DNA of 64,000 nt from Liolophura sinensis (taxonomy: Eukaryota; Mollusca; Polyplacophora; Chitonida; Chitonidae). The notes under the pieces were generated by a model, which worked only from the letters and a program-made list of their open reading frames with translations, searched no databases and was not told the origin of the DNA. Location of the stretch: NCBI RefSeq assembly GCF_032854445.1, contig NC_088304.1, positions 17,397,850 to 17,461,849 of the forward strand, read 5' to 3'. How positions within the stretch are numbered: the stretch's first letter is position 1; each line of letters starts with the position of its first letter. Shown one piece after another: positions 25,001 to 40,000 of the stretch. A program made the position numbers and the translations under genes.

Positions 25001-28000
25001 CACTATCATGGCATTACATCCATTCACACACTGATTTCACCATGAATGCCATGAAACTACCATCAACACCATCATCATCACTACCATGGCATCACATCCA
25101 TTCAGACACTGATTTTACCATGAATGCCATGAAACTATCATTAATACCATCACCATCACTACCATGGCATAACATACATTCACACATTGATTTCACCATG
25201 AATGCCATGAAACTACCATCAATACCATCACCATCACTACCATGGCATCACATCCATTCAGACAATGATTTCACCATGAATGCCATGAAACTACCATCAG
25301 TACAATCACCATCACTACCACGGCATCACGTCCATTCAGACAATGATTTCACCATGAATGCCATGAAACTACCATCAATACCATCACCATCACTATCATG
25401 GCATTACATCCATTCAGACACTGATTTCACCATGAATGCCATGAAACTACCATCAACACCATCATCATCACTACCATGGCATCACATCCATTCAGACACT
25501 GATTTTACCATGAATGCCATGAAACTATCATTAATACCATCACCATCACTACCATGGCATCACATCCATTCACACACTGATTTTACCATGAATGCCATGA
25601 AACTACCATTAATACCATCACCATCACTACCATGGCATCACATCCATTCACACACTGATTTTACCATGAATTCCATGAAACTACCATCAATACCATCACC
25701 ATCACTACCATGGCATCACATCCATTCAGACAATGATTTCACCATGAATGCCATGAAACTACCATCAATACCATCACCATCACTACCACGGCATCACATC
25801 CATTCACACATTGATTTTACCATGAATGCCATGAAACTACCATCAATACAATCACAATCACCACCACGGCATCACATCCATTCAGACAATGATTTCACCA
25901 TGAATGCTATGAAACTACCATCAATACCATCACCATCACTACCACGGCATCACATCCATTCACACATTGATTTTACCATGAATGCCATGAAACTACCATC
26001 AATACAATCACAATCACCACCACGGCATCACATCCATTCAGACAATGATTTCACCATGAATGCCATGAAACTACCATTTATACCATCACGATCACCACCA
26101 TGGCATCACATCCATTCAGACAATGATTTCACCATGAATGCCATGAAACTACCATCAATACCATCACTACCATGGCATCACATCCATTCAGACAATGATT
26201 TCACCATGAATGCCATGAAACTACCATCAATACAATAACCATCACCATCACGGCATCACATCCATTCAGACAATGATTTCACCATGAATGCCATGAAACT
26301 ACCATCAGTACCATCACCATCACTACCACGGCATCACGTCCATTCACACACTGATTTCACCATGAATGCCATGAAACTACCATCAATACCATCACCATCA
26401 CTACCATGGCATCACATCCATTCAGACACTGATTTCACCATGAATGCCATGAAACTACCATCAATACCATCACCATCACTATCATGGCATCACATCCATT
26501 CAGACACTGATTTCACCATGAATGCCATGAAACTACCATTAATACCATCACCATCACTACCATGGCATCACATCCATTCACACACTGATTTTACCATGAA
26601 TTCCATGAAACTACCATCAATACCATCACCATCACTACCATGGCATCACATCCATTCAAACAATGATTTCACCATGAATGCCATGAAACTACCATCAATA
26701 CCATCACCATCACTACCACGGCATCACATCCATTCACACATTGATTTTACCATGAATGCCATGAAACTACCATCAATACAATCACAATCACCACCACGGC
26801 ATCACATCCATTCAGACAATGATTTCACCATGAATGCCATGAAACTACCATCAATACCATCACCATCACTACCACGGCATCACATCCATTCACACATTGA
26901 TTTTACCATGAATGCCATGAAACTACCATCAATACAATCACAATCACCACCACGGCATCACATCCATTCAGACAATGATTTCACCATGAATGCCATGAAA
27001 CTACCATTTATACCATCACGATCACCACCATGGCATCACATCCATTCAGACACTGATTTCACCATGAATGCCATGAAACTACCATCAATACCATCACTAC
27101 CATGGCATCACATCCATTCAGACAATGATTTCACCATGAATGCCATGAAACTACCATCAATACAATAACCATCACCATCACGGCATCACATCCATTCAGA
27201 CAATGATTTCACCATGAATGCCATGAAACTACCATCAGTACCATCACCATCACTACCACGGCATCACGTCCATTCAGACAATGATTTCACCATGAATGCC
27301 ATGAAACTACCATCAATACCATCACCATCACTATCATGGCAATCACATCCATTCAGACAATGATTTCACCATGAATGCCATGAAACTACCATCAATACCA
27401 TCACCATCACTACCACGGCATCACATCCATTCACACACTGATTTCACCATGAATGCCATGAAACTACCATCAATACCATCACCATCATTTCCATGGCATC
27501 ACATCCATTCACACACTGATTTCACCATGAATGGCATGAAACTACCATCATCACCGTCACCATCACTACCACGGCATCACATCCATTCACACACTGATTT
27601 CACCATGAAACTACCATCAATACAATCACCATCACCACCACGGCATCACATCCATTCAGACATTGATTTCACCATGAATGCCATGAAACTACCATCATCA
27701 CCGTCACCATCACTACCACGGCATCACATGCATTCACACACTGATTTCACCATGAATGCCATGAAACTACCGTCAACACCGTCACCATCACTACCACAGC
27801 ATCACATGCATTCACACACTGATTTCACCATGAAACTACCATCAATACCATCACCATCACTACCACGGCATCACATCCATTCACACACTGATTTCACCAT
27901 GAATGCCATGAAACTACCATCAATACCATCACCATCATTACCATGGCATCACATCCATTCACACACTGATTTCACCATGAATGGCATGAAACTACCATCA

Positions 28001-31000
28001 TCACCGTCACCATCACTACCATGGCATCACATCCATTCACACACTGATTTCACCATGAAACTACCATCAATACAATCACCATCATTACCATGGCATCACA
28101 TCCATTCTGATACTTCACCAATGTCATGATATCGCCATCGATAAAATGACATCATCACTACAATGGCATCACATTTATTCTGAAACTGATGTGACCAATA
28201 TGTCACAACATCGTCAGTGGCAATACCAATAGTACACTGGCATCATAATTCCTGTAATGACATCCCAAATTCACAGACACCATTATCAGTGCACTGGCAT
28301 AATCATCAGTTTACCAACATGATTTAAATGTACTGTTCACCAGGAAAACCATCGGTACACAACACACCAGCATCACCAACAATACACCAGCATTACCATC
28401 AACACACCAGCATCACCATCAATAGAACAACATCACCATCAATACCCCAGCATCACTATCAACACGCCAGCATCACCATCAACACACCAGCATCACCATC
28501 AACACACCAGCATCGCCATCAACACACCAGCATCACCATCAATACCCCAGCATCACCATCAACACACCAGCATCATCAACAATACCCCAGCATCACCATC
28601 AATACACCAGCATCACCATCAACACACCAGCATCATCATCAATACACCAGCATCACCATCAACACACCAGCATCGCAATCAACACACCAGCATCACCATC
28701 AATACCCCAGCATCACCATCAACACACCAGCATCATCGTCAATACACCAGCATCACGATCAATACACCAGCATCATCATCAACACACCAGCATCATCATC
28801 AATACACCAGCATCACGATCAATACACCAGAATCACCATCACTTTACCAGCATCATCATCAATACAAAAGCATCACCATCAATACACCAGCATAGCAATC
28901 AATACACCAGCATAGCCATCAACACACCAGCACCACCATCAACACACCACATCACCATCAATACACCAGCATCACCTTCGTTACACAAGCTTCACCATCA
29001 ATACACCAACATTGCCATCAATACACCATCGCCATCAATACACAGCAACACCATCAACACGCGAGCATCACCATCAATACACCAGCATCACCATCAATAC
29101 ACCAGCATCACTGATGTGATGATGAACTTATGTTGATGGGATCATGTAGTGCACTTACAGGGTCATGTGATATCAGCTCTCCCACACAAATGATAGGTGC
29201 GCTCATCTCGTAATACTTCAGCCATTTGTCAACATCCTCATCACATGTCAAGGGAACTTTTGAAAAAGACGGCTACAAAAGAAAAAGTGATGAAAGTTTG
29301 AGTGATACCAAAAAAAATTTAATATTTTTAAGCCTCACTTAAACAGAATAAGTGAAAGAAGCAGTTATCACTGAAATGTAGAGGGTGCTTTTCATCAACC
29401 AAAACTGGGGAGGTAAATAAAATGCTGTCGATTGATTGGTTGAACAGGACAAGAAATGATAAGGATGATAATATTCATTTATTTGATTTGATTTATGCCG
29501 TACTCAAGAACACTTCATTTAAAAAAGACAGAGGGCCTCCGTGGTTCAGTTGGTTAGCACGCTAGCGCAGTGTAATGACACTGGAGTCTCTCACCAATGC
29601 CGTCGCTGTGAGTTCAAGCCCAGCTCATGCTGGCTTCCTCTCCAGCCGTAAGTGGGAAGGTCTGGCAGCAACCTGCGGATGGTCGTGTGTTTCCCCCGGG
29701 CTCTGCCCGTTTTCAAACCACCATACTGCTGGCCGCCGTTGTATAAGTGAAATATTCTTGAGTACGGCGTAAAACACAAATCAAATAAATAAATAAAAAA
29801 GACCGACCAGCATTGTGGTACAGCCCAGAAACTCACTACCCTGGCTGCTGGCAGGCACAAAATATACATTCACTGCTGACTGTATGTGTTACAGCCAGTT
29901 ACATATGCATGTACCTATATTTTTCATTCAAACATGTTATATCCCAGTCCCCAAAAATATGAGTGCAGTGTTTTGAAAGATACATGTGCATGTATGTCTT
30001 TACAAATATTGTGTAATGCAAAATTTGTCTCCAATAATGCAGAGATTTCTTTTTTTAGTATCAATTTTGCACTTACCAGTAGAACTCACAGTTAATTTGA
30101 CTTGCTCCAATGGCATAGTTTTTCAATACATTTTACTATGAAAGTGTAGACAGTCATGTAGGCAATTAAAAAACTTGTAAAACTGTGGCATATGGAAAGT
30201 AAATCAAGTGTCTTATTTATTTGATGTTTGCTCTACACAAAAGATGTTTCCTCATCTTAACTTTGTTCAGGAGATGCTTATATGCAGGTTTAAAACATGC
30301 TTGTTTGGCAGCAAGATCACTATTTGGTTTGGGACACGCTTTATATGTGGTGCACCTTTCTCTCTCTGGAACATGCTTAATGTTTGGTTTAAGTTGTTGA
30401 GTTGGGAGATGCTTATCTCATTTGGGAGATACATTTTTGGCCGCTTTCGTAAACAGCCAAATGGATTTGTTGTCCATCTGGCCAATTCGTTATGTCTTAA
30501 ATATGGCAGTTTGTTTTTCCATAATCTGCTCATATGTTTACAAGAAGAGAAGGACCTTGCATCTCAGACATGTCAGTGGTATGAACGTGTCAGAGGTACA
30601 CTGAACTTGTCAGAGGTACACTGAACATGTCAGAAGTACCCTGAACATGTCAGAGGTACAGTGAACGTGTCAGAGGTACACTGAACGTGTCAGAGGTACA
30701 CTGAACATGTCAGAGGTACACTGAACGTGTCAGAGGTACACTGAACAAGTCAGAAGAACACTGAACGTGTCAGAGGTACCCTGAACGTGTCATGATCTAC
30801 ACTAGATACAACGCCCTCAATGCCCCTCATTTTCAGGATCTGCACTAGATACACCTTCAAAACCCTTCATTGTCAGGATCTACACTAGATACAACACCCT
30901 CAATGCTCCTCAATGTCAAGATCTACACTAGATACAACGCCCTCAATGCCCCTCATTGTCAGGATCTACACTAGATACAATGCCCTCAATGCCCATCATT

Positions 31001-34000
31001 GTCAGGATCTGCACTAGATACAGCGCCCTCAATGCCCCATCAGGATCTGCACTAGATTCACCTTCAATACCCTTCATTGTCAGGATCTACACTAGATACA
31101 ATGCCCTCAATGCCCCAATTGTCAGGATCTACACTAGATACAACGCCCTCAATGCTCCTCATTGTCAGGATCTACACTAGATACAATGCCCTCAATGCCC
31201 CTCATTGTCAGCATCTACACTAGATACAATGCCCTCAATGCCCCTCATTGTCAGGATCTACACTAGATACAATGCCCTCAATGCCCCTCACTGTCAGCAT
31301 CTACACTAGATACAATGCTCTCAATGCCCTCAATTGTCAGGATCTACACTAGATACAACGCCCTCAATGCCCCTCATTGTCAGGATCTACACTAGATACA
31401 ATGCCCTCAATGCCCCTCATTGTCAGGATCTACACTAGTTTCAACGCCCTCAATGCCCCTCATTGTCAGGATCTACACTAGATACAATGCCCTCAATGCC
31501 CCAATTGTCAGGATCTACACTAGATACAACGCCCTCAATGCCCCTCATTGTCAGGATCTACACTAGATACAATGCCCTCAATGCCCCTCATTGTCAGGAT
31601 CTACACTAGATACAACGCCCTCAATGCCCATCATTGTCAGGATCTACACAAGTTACAACGCCCTCAATGCCCCTTATTGTCAGGATCTACACTAGATTCA
31701 AAGCCCTCAATGCCCCTCATTGTCAGGATCTACACTAGATTCAAAGTCCTCAATGCCCCTCATTGTCAGGATCTACACTAGATACAATGCCCTCAATGCC
31801 CCCAATTGTCAGGATCTACACTAGATACAACGCCCTCAATGCCCCCCAATGTCAGGATCTACACTAGATACAACGCCCTCAATGCCCCTCATTGTCAGGA
31901 TCTACACTAGATACACCTTCAATACCCTTCACTGTCAGGATCTACACTAGATACAACACCCTCAATGTCCCCCACTGTCACACCAAATACCTGCTACACA
32001 CAGCCTTGATACTACCTTATAATAAACATCTCACAAAGAACAAAATGTAAATTCAATTACAGAAAAATCCATCTATTCAGCAATACCTAATCAAAAATGA
32101 CATTATACAATACCAGACTATTTCCTGTCTCTCCAAAATTTATTTATTTCATTAATGCTAAATTACACAGTTTTCAAGAATATTTCACTTCTGTGGCAGC
32201 AAACATCATGGTGGAAGGAAAACTGGTTTTCCAAAGTATTCTGTATAAACCTTACCATGATATGGAGTTTGGCTTTACCCTTCTCAATGGCAAAAGTGCC
32301 ACCCATTCCCACAGGTTTGGAAGCAAAATGATCAGCTAAAGCCTTCCTCAGGCAGGTCATGTAGCTCAGAGGCCCCGTCCTACGCTTTGCCACAGCTTCT
32401 ATTACCTGAAGGTCGTGAACAAAATAAAATGATTTACTCATTCTGAGCGACAGGTAATTTACTTTTCAGGGTTCATAAGTACAATTATTTTCGAGACTTT
32501 TCCACGACCTTTTTCAAGGTTAGTTGAACATTTTTCAAGACCTTTGTATGGAACTATTTCCACTTCAACTTGAGACTCAGTTTGTCAAAGTTTTCATGTT
32601 AGTCAAAATAAACATCGTTGAAGTGCCTTGCCGAACCTTCATATTAGTATCAAGGCACAAAGAACAGTTGAGGTGGGAAATGCCATGGCAGACTGACCAT
32701 CTGAGCAGAACAGCTTGTTAATCAGACTAAACTCTGCAAGCTTAGGAAAGTTTGTGCCCACTGTGCCATGAAGGCTCACCATCTGAGCAGAAGAAACTAT
32801 CAATCAGACTAAACTCTGCAGGCAGATTTAGGACACCTTGGCAGGCTCACCATCTGAGCAGAAGACTGGTCAATGGACTAAACTCTGCATACAAACTAAG
32901 GGCTCTTTGTGCTCACCTTGCCAGGCTCGCCATCTGAGCAGAGTCTGGTCATTGGACTACACTCTGCATACAAACTAAGGACTCTTTGTGCTCACCTTGC
33001 CAGGCTCATCATCTGAGCAAAAGAGATTGGCCATCAGACTAAACTCTGTAGATTTAGGACAGTTTGTGCTCACCTTGCCAGGCTCACCATCTCAGCAGAA
33101 GACTGGTCATTGGATTAAACTCTGCATACAAACTAAGGACTCTTTATGCTCACCTTGCCAGGCTCACCATCTGAGCAGAAGACTGGTCAATGGATTAAAC
33201 TCTGCATACAAACTAAGGACTCTTTATGCTCACCTTGCCAGGCTCACCATCTGAGCAGAAGACTGGTCAATGGATTAAACTCTGCATACAAACTAAGGAC
33301 TCTTTGTGCTCACCTTGCCAGGCTCACCATCTGAGCAGAAGACTGGTCAATGGATTAAACTCTGCATACAAACTAAGGACTCTTTATGCTCACCTTGCCA
33401 GGCTCACCATCTGAGCAAAAGAGATTGGCCATCAGACTAAACTCTGTAGACTTCAAATCCAGTTGCAAATGAGTTTCATCCTGGAGAAGACAAGTTAATG
33501 ATTTACTGACTCATTCATTTACATAATTGATCAAATATACATATAAATATTTTTGTTTAACTGTATATATTTTAGGTGGGCAAAATTTAACCTCAAGTTT
33601 AATCAGATATAGTCTGAATAACATAATTGTACATAAATTCAAAACTGACTCAGATGTGGTTTTAGTTTTTCAATATATAGCCTGTAAAATATCCTAACCC
33701 ACACATATTTTGAAGTCAGAATTTTTTTAGAAACTAATAGGAAAGTTGAGCAAAAATTTACAGATTTCCCCATATTAAATCACCCCTCCTGTAGATTCTG
33801 CCTGTCTTTAAGGTAAAGAAAGACATTTAATCTTACTAAGCTCCAGAACATATATAATGACGCACTTTTGGGTTAACCTTGAAGAAACATGTTCTGTTTT
33901 CTGTCTTCTCTCTGGACTGCTCGAATTTAATGTTACATGCCATCTGAAAGTAGAAAAGAGCCAACTCATCAGAAAATACACATAGTAAACTAGCTGTATA

Positions 34001-37000
34001 CTGACATTTTCAGACCTTGAGCTTAAGACACCTAAGGCCATTATCTGTATTATTACTTCTCTTTAATGGTCTATTTTCTAAACTGACTCATTAGTGAAAA
34101 TAAACCTGCCAAGCCTGCCAGAATTTCGCAGCTTTAAGCAATGAGTTCTATTGGTATTTTGGTACCAAAAGCGGTTAACAGGAAATAAAGGTTACATCTT
34201 TCGAGAGTCCTTCTTTGTCAAGAATGGTAGAATGACTGAATTCATGTTGCATTTATATGTCATTTGCTAGATATGCATGATGCACCCGTGGCTTTCTTCC
34301 TTTTCTGTCAGTTAAATATTTGGGCAATTCAAAGGCCATGCAGTACGATTCAGTACAAAACACAAAATGTTCGATCATTTCTGTACAAATTCCTGCGATG
34401 TCATATTACCCCGTTTGACGCTATTATGACTTTACGAACTCCAGTTGACGTCTCCTGCTCCCTCCACGTCATCCGTGAATGAGCTTTTGTGTGATTGAAG
34501 ACACTGCTGATTACACCACTCTTGGAGAAATGACATCGCTCCACGAAAAAGATGTCATCCGTGGAATTTGTACGGAAATGGACGAAAAATTTTGTTTCTG
34601 TAAGCACTTGGTATAAGTAGGATTATCTGCAAATTGGAGAAAATTCATACACTTTGTGTGAATGAATGCATGTTGTGCTGGACAGGATACCTTATTTCTT
34701 CTTCAACAAAAGAATCTTGGCTAAAATGGCTGTTTAAGAGAGGCCCCATGATCAGTGACCCTGCCTCTTCCCTCTGACATTTCTTCTGTCAAAACATGGT
34801 ACATGTATTTCTACTGAAATTAATACCCACCAACAAAAGATACCCCAGCCAACCCTCAAGGTATAGATGATGACCTCTGGTATAGCGAGAATGATGGTAA
34901 TGGGTCTCGTGAACATGACGGCAAGGCTCCACGATTTTTTAAATTACACCTTAAATCCACATATAGTGTTAATGATGGTACAGGTAATTATGGCTAATGA
35001 AGTTAATTACAAACGAGAACATGTTACTAATTTGTGAGCCAGATGGAAAATACATGTATGTCTTTGTGAGCACGTCAGAAACAGAAACGTTTATTCAAAT
35101 TTATTAATATGTAGTCTGCATCAATAACCAATGCCTTATTGAATGAGTAAAGTTTGAGGAAATACGCCATTGTAGAGTGTTTCATACCTCACAGTTGACG
35201 CCGGCCACATGGTTAGGGCCAGCCCCAGCTCCAACCAGGAGCCCGTAGGGTAGCTCCAAAAGACCTGCCATCTCCTCCATGTTATAGTTCTGACAAGTCA
35301 AAATCAGGCGCATGTAACTGGCAAGTAGACAAATCATTATACATGGCACAAGAATGGAAAAAATTTACAGATCAGTCATTATTTCAAAAGCTAATTGATC
35401 ATGATTTACCAGTGTGTCTTGTAAAACTATGACTATTTTTGGTGTACTATACAACAGGTTTGCTGTTAAGTGGAGCCCCCCACAGCACTAGGCAAGGTGG
35501 GGTTTTATCACCGCCATCTTTGTTTTACGTACATTGATGTTGCTTTAGGACTATCTGAATCTGGAGTAGGCTGTAGCAGAACTGGTTTGTGTCTCTTGTG
35601 TCCTTCCACAAAATCACTGCAATTTGTTCTGAATATCCTGTGTCCCATGACTTATTTTATAACTGAAAAAAATCCTGTGTGCATGGCTGTCTTATCCAAT
35701 GTGGTTTACGTGTTTATGTTCCACTTCAGGTAAAACAGAACTCTGTAACGAGGAACTACCGTATGTCAAGTACTACACCTAGTTTTTTGGTCACATTATT
35801 GCGCGCAACTTGTCTGACAATCCTGAAAAAAGCACAAAAATGTAAATTATGTGTTCATGCCAGTGTTTTACTGAGCAAGTTTTCTGCTTGTTTTGCTATA
35901 AGAAGTTAAAAAGTCCCTTTTCTTCGCACATTGTTATAACTTGCATTGCTGCCATTTATGGTCGGTGTTTTCCAGTTCAGCGTACAAAAAGATAAGAGTT
36001 ACGTACAATAATATTTTTCAATTTCTTCTCTATTACAGATACAGCTGTAGTGATACCACGTTTGTGATTAATGGCATATGCTCCTTAGGTGAGGTAGTTA
36101 GAGAATCTGTACAGGATTTTAAATGTAGACTCTTCTAACAATGTGGTTTTATGTACTTCACACGTATTCATTACATTAAGTCTCCTAGCGACATGTAAAT
36201 TGCGGAAGATGCTTTATCGGTAGAGGTAATACCTTACTGTGCATTTAGGCCGGTCAAATAAGTTTTTTTTTTATACATCGTCATATCTCTTTCCCCTATG
36301 ATCTGGGTAGGGGTAATGTATGTAATAATAGTAATAATTCTTTATTTCAGGCGTAATGCCATAACACTGACTGTGGTTGTATAAGTGAAATATTCTTCAG
36401 TATGATGCAAAATATCAATCAGATAAATAAATCAAATAATCTTTTCATGAAAGGGAGCTAAATTTTCATAAAATCTTAATTTTAAAGTGAACATAAAGTC
36501 AGTATTATTCCAGAAATGTGCTAAAAATATTTTTAAAATTCTACAACACTTATCAACAAAATAAATAGCAAACAATCCTCAATACCTAGCCACTCGATTG
36601 GCGATACCATTTTGCCATGTTATAGCCCTCTAGCATAACGCCACAAAACCTAGGAGCTCTCCCATACCACTGGTATTAAACAATGTGACAATGAGCAAAG
36701 GCAAATAAAAATGCCTGGTTCCCAGCTAAGGAGTATCAGCTCTGTTTTGTGTTTTAGCAGTCTTGCTCCTCCTTGTCCTGCATGGGTGTAAGAATAAGGC
36801 CAATCTGGCTGTACCAACATAATGGAATTTACCGAACATAGCAGGACCTTCTGATTTATAACAGATTCCTTTATTCAGATTTTAGGAAGATATTTCCGTA
36901 ATAAATCTGATTTTGCTAAGGAAAAACAATGCAAAGCCACAATATCTTTCTTCAAGCAATGACTCTCCCCGAGGCGATTTTCTTACCAGTTCACCCTGAC

Positions 37001-40000
37001 AAGCCTCTTGCCCAACATGTACGCATTGTGACACGGGCAACCGTTCTCAGTTCCCTGTTAATAAATGTGTGATCTAAATGCACCCCTTTAACACTTAAAC
37101 TAACCACAAAATCTGATCTATTGCATCGATATCTGTCTACCCACTATACGAAACCACACTGACAATCATGAGCTAATAGGTTTTTTGATGTGACAGCCAA
37201 ATATCATGTGACACTTTCAGCACTAGTGATTGGCCAAGTTCATAGGGGCTTCTACAACATGGCTACTTGGAGTGAGTTGTCCGTCAGTGGCGTATCACCA
37301 ATACTGAACCTCACCTTCTTGACTTTCAAAACTTTACAAAAGTTTTTACATATTTTTCTGTGACAATTGTGTCCTATACCCTTTTATCTATCTATATGTA
37401 ATGGAAGACTTTATCTTCACTTTAAAGAATCACTTTCTTTGATTACCACAGAAAATTCAGTTAAATTTACAGTTTGATTACAATTTGGCCTCATTGCTTG
37501 TACACGATGCACTCTGCTAAAATGATGTCCTCTTTACCTTCTCCGTACATGTCATAATGCTAGAGTAATCTTGTATGGCATAACTGACAAATGCATATTT
37601 GTGCACACATTTTAAGTGTGATACCTTTGCTGAATTTGCAAGTGGAATAAGGTTGGGGACACCGCCAACATCTGCTAATCGGGGGTTGCCGCACAAACCT
37701 ACCAAACAGAGAAATACAATATGTGGACATTATATACACAGAGAGAATCCCTTCATTTAGTCTATTATTACTTAGAGCATCAACAACAGGGAGAAATCTC
37801 AGAACTTCAGATTCCTGTAATCTATATGTAAGCTATAAATGCTTTGGAATTCTCATCATCTAGGATTGAGTGTTGAGTCCAGGACATTGCTCTTGAGCCA
37901 CAGCTTACAATGCATATCGAGAAATGGATGTCAAGTACTGGGCATTGCTCTTGAGCTACAGCTTACAATGCATATCGAGAAATGGATGTCAAGTACTGGG
38001 CATTGCTCTTGAGCTACAGCTTACAATGCATATCGAGAAATGGATGTCAAGTACTGGGCATTGCTCTTGAGCTACAGCTTACAATGCATATCGAGAAATG
38101 GATGTCAAGTACTGGGCATTGCTCTTGAGCTACAGGTTACAATGCATATTGAGAAATGGATGTCGAGGACTGGGCATTGCTCTTGAGCTACAGCTTACAA
38201 TGCATATCAAGAAATGGATGTCGAGTACTGGGCATTGCTCTTGAGCTACAGCTTACAATGCATATCGAGAAATGGATGTCAAGTACTGGGCATTGCTCTT
38301 GAGCTACAGCTTACAATGCATATCGAGAAATGGATGTCAAGTACTGGGCATTGCTCTTGAGCTACAGCTTACAATGCATATCGAGAAATGGATGTCGAGG
38401 ACTGGGCATTGCTCTTGAGCTACAGCTTACAATGCATATTGAGAAATGGATGTCGAGTACTGGGCATTGCTCTTGAGCTACAGCTTACAATGTATATCGA
38501 GAAATGGATGTCGAGTACTGGGCATTGCTCTTGAGCTACAGCTTACTATGCATATTGAGAAATGGATGTCGAGGACTGGGCATTGCTCTTGAGCTACAGC
38601 TTACAATGCATATCGAGAAATGGATGTCGAGTACTGGGCATTGCTCTTGAGCTACAGCTTACAATGCATATCGAGAAATGGATGTCAAGTACTGGGCATT
38701 GCTCTTGAGCTACAGGTTACAATGTATATAGAGAAATGGATGTCAAGCACTGGGCATTGCTCTTGAGCTACAGCTTACAATGTATATCGAGAAATGGATG
38801 TCAAGTACTGGGCATTGCTCTTGAGCTACAACTTACAATGCATATCGAGAAATGGATGTCAAGTACTGGGCATTGCTCTTGAGCTACAGCTTACAATGTA
38901 TATCGAGAAATGGATGTCGAGTACTGGACATTGCTCTTGTTGCACAACTTCCAATCTATATCTGGTACTGGATGTTAAGTACTGGACATTGCTCTGTGCT
39001 ACAGCTTACAATGTACATCTAAGATTTACTGTTGAGTGCTGGATATTGCCCTAGTCCTGCTGCTTACAATGTATATCTAAGATTGTGTGTTGAGTACTGG
39101 ACATTGCTCTTGTGCTACGGCTTACAATGTATATCTGGGATTTACTCAGCGTCAGTACATGAACCCGGGGATACTGTAGGTGAACATAGGGTCAGGCCTA
39201 AGGCTATCACAGGTGTACTTAGCATCAGTACATGAACCTGGGGATAACGTAGGTGTACATAGGGTCAATACCTGAGGATGTCACAGGTTTACACAAGGTC
39301 AGTCCATGAACCTGGGAATACCGTAGGTGTACATAGGGTCAATACCTGAGGATGTCACAGGTGTACACAAGGTCAGTCCATGAACCTGGGGATACCGTAG
39401 GTGTACATAGGGTCAGTACCTGAGTATATCACAGGTGTACTCAGCATCAGTATATGAACCTGGAGATACCGCAGACGTACATAGGGTCAGTACCTAAGGC
39501 TATCACAGGTGTACTCAGCGTCAGTACATCAACCTGGGGACAGCTTAGGTTTACATAGGGTCAGTACCTGAGGATATCACAGGTGTACTCAGCGTCAGTA
39601 CATCAACCTGGGGATAGCGCAGACGTACATAGGGTCAGTACCTGAGGATATCACAGGTGTACTCAGCGTCAGTACATCAACCTGGGGACAGCTTAGGTGT
39701 ACATAGGGTCAGTACCTGAGGATATTACAGGTGTACTCAGCGTCAGTACATCAACCTGGGGATAGCACAGACGTACATAGGGTCAGTACCTGAGGATATC
39801 ACAGGTGTACTCAGCGTCAGTTCATCAACCTGGAGACAGCTTAGGTGTACATAGGGTCAGTACCTGAGGATATCACAGGTGGACTCAGCATCAGTACATC
39901 AACCCGGGGATAGCGTAGACGTACATAGGGTCAGTACCTGAGAATATCACAGGTGTACTCAGCGCCAGTACATGAACCTGCGGATACTGTAGGTGTACAT

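Noticed and set aside
28328-28915. 195-codon His/Thr-rich frame
   Set aside because: It follows a 20-bp tandem array inside an intron; the sequence cycles through all three phases of the repeat.
22490-29110. CRISPR-like regular repetition
   Set aside because: Units are contiguous without unique spacers, and the setting is an intron of an animal gene.
30208-30624. 138-codon frame with hydrophobic stretches
   Set aside because: No recognisable domain, lies in an intron of the C11orf54 gene on the opposite strand, and runs into the 20-bp array.
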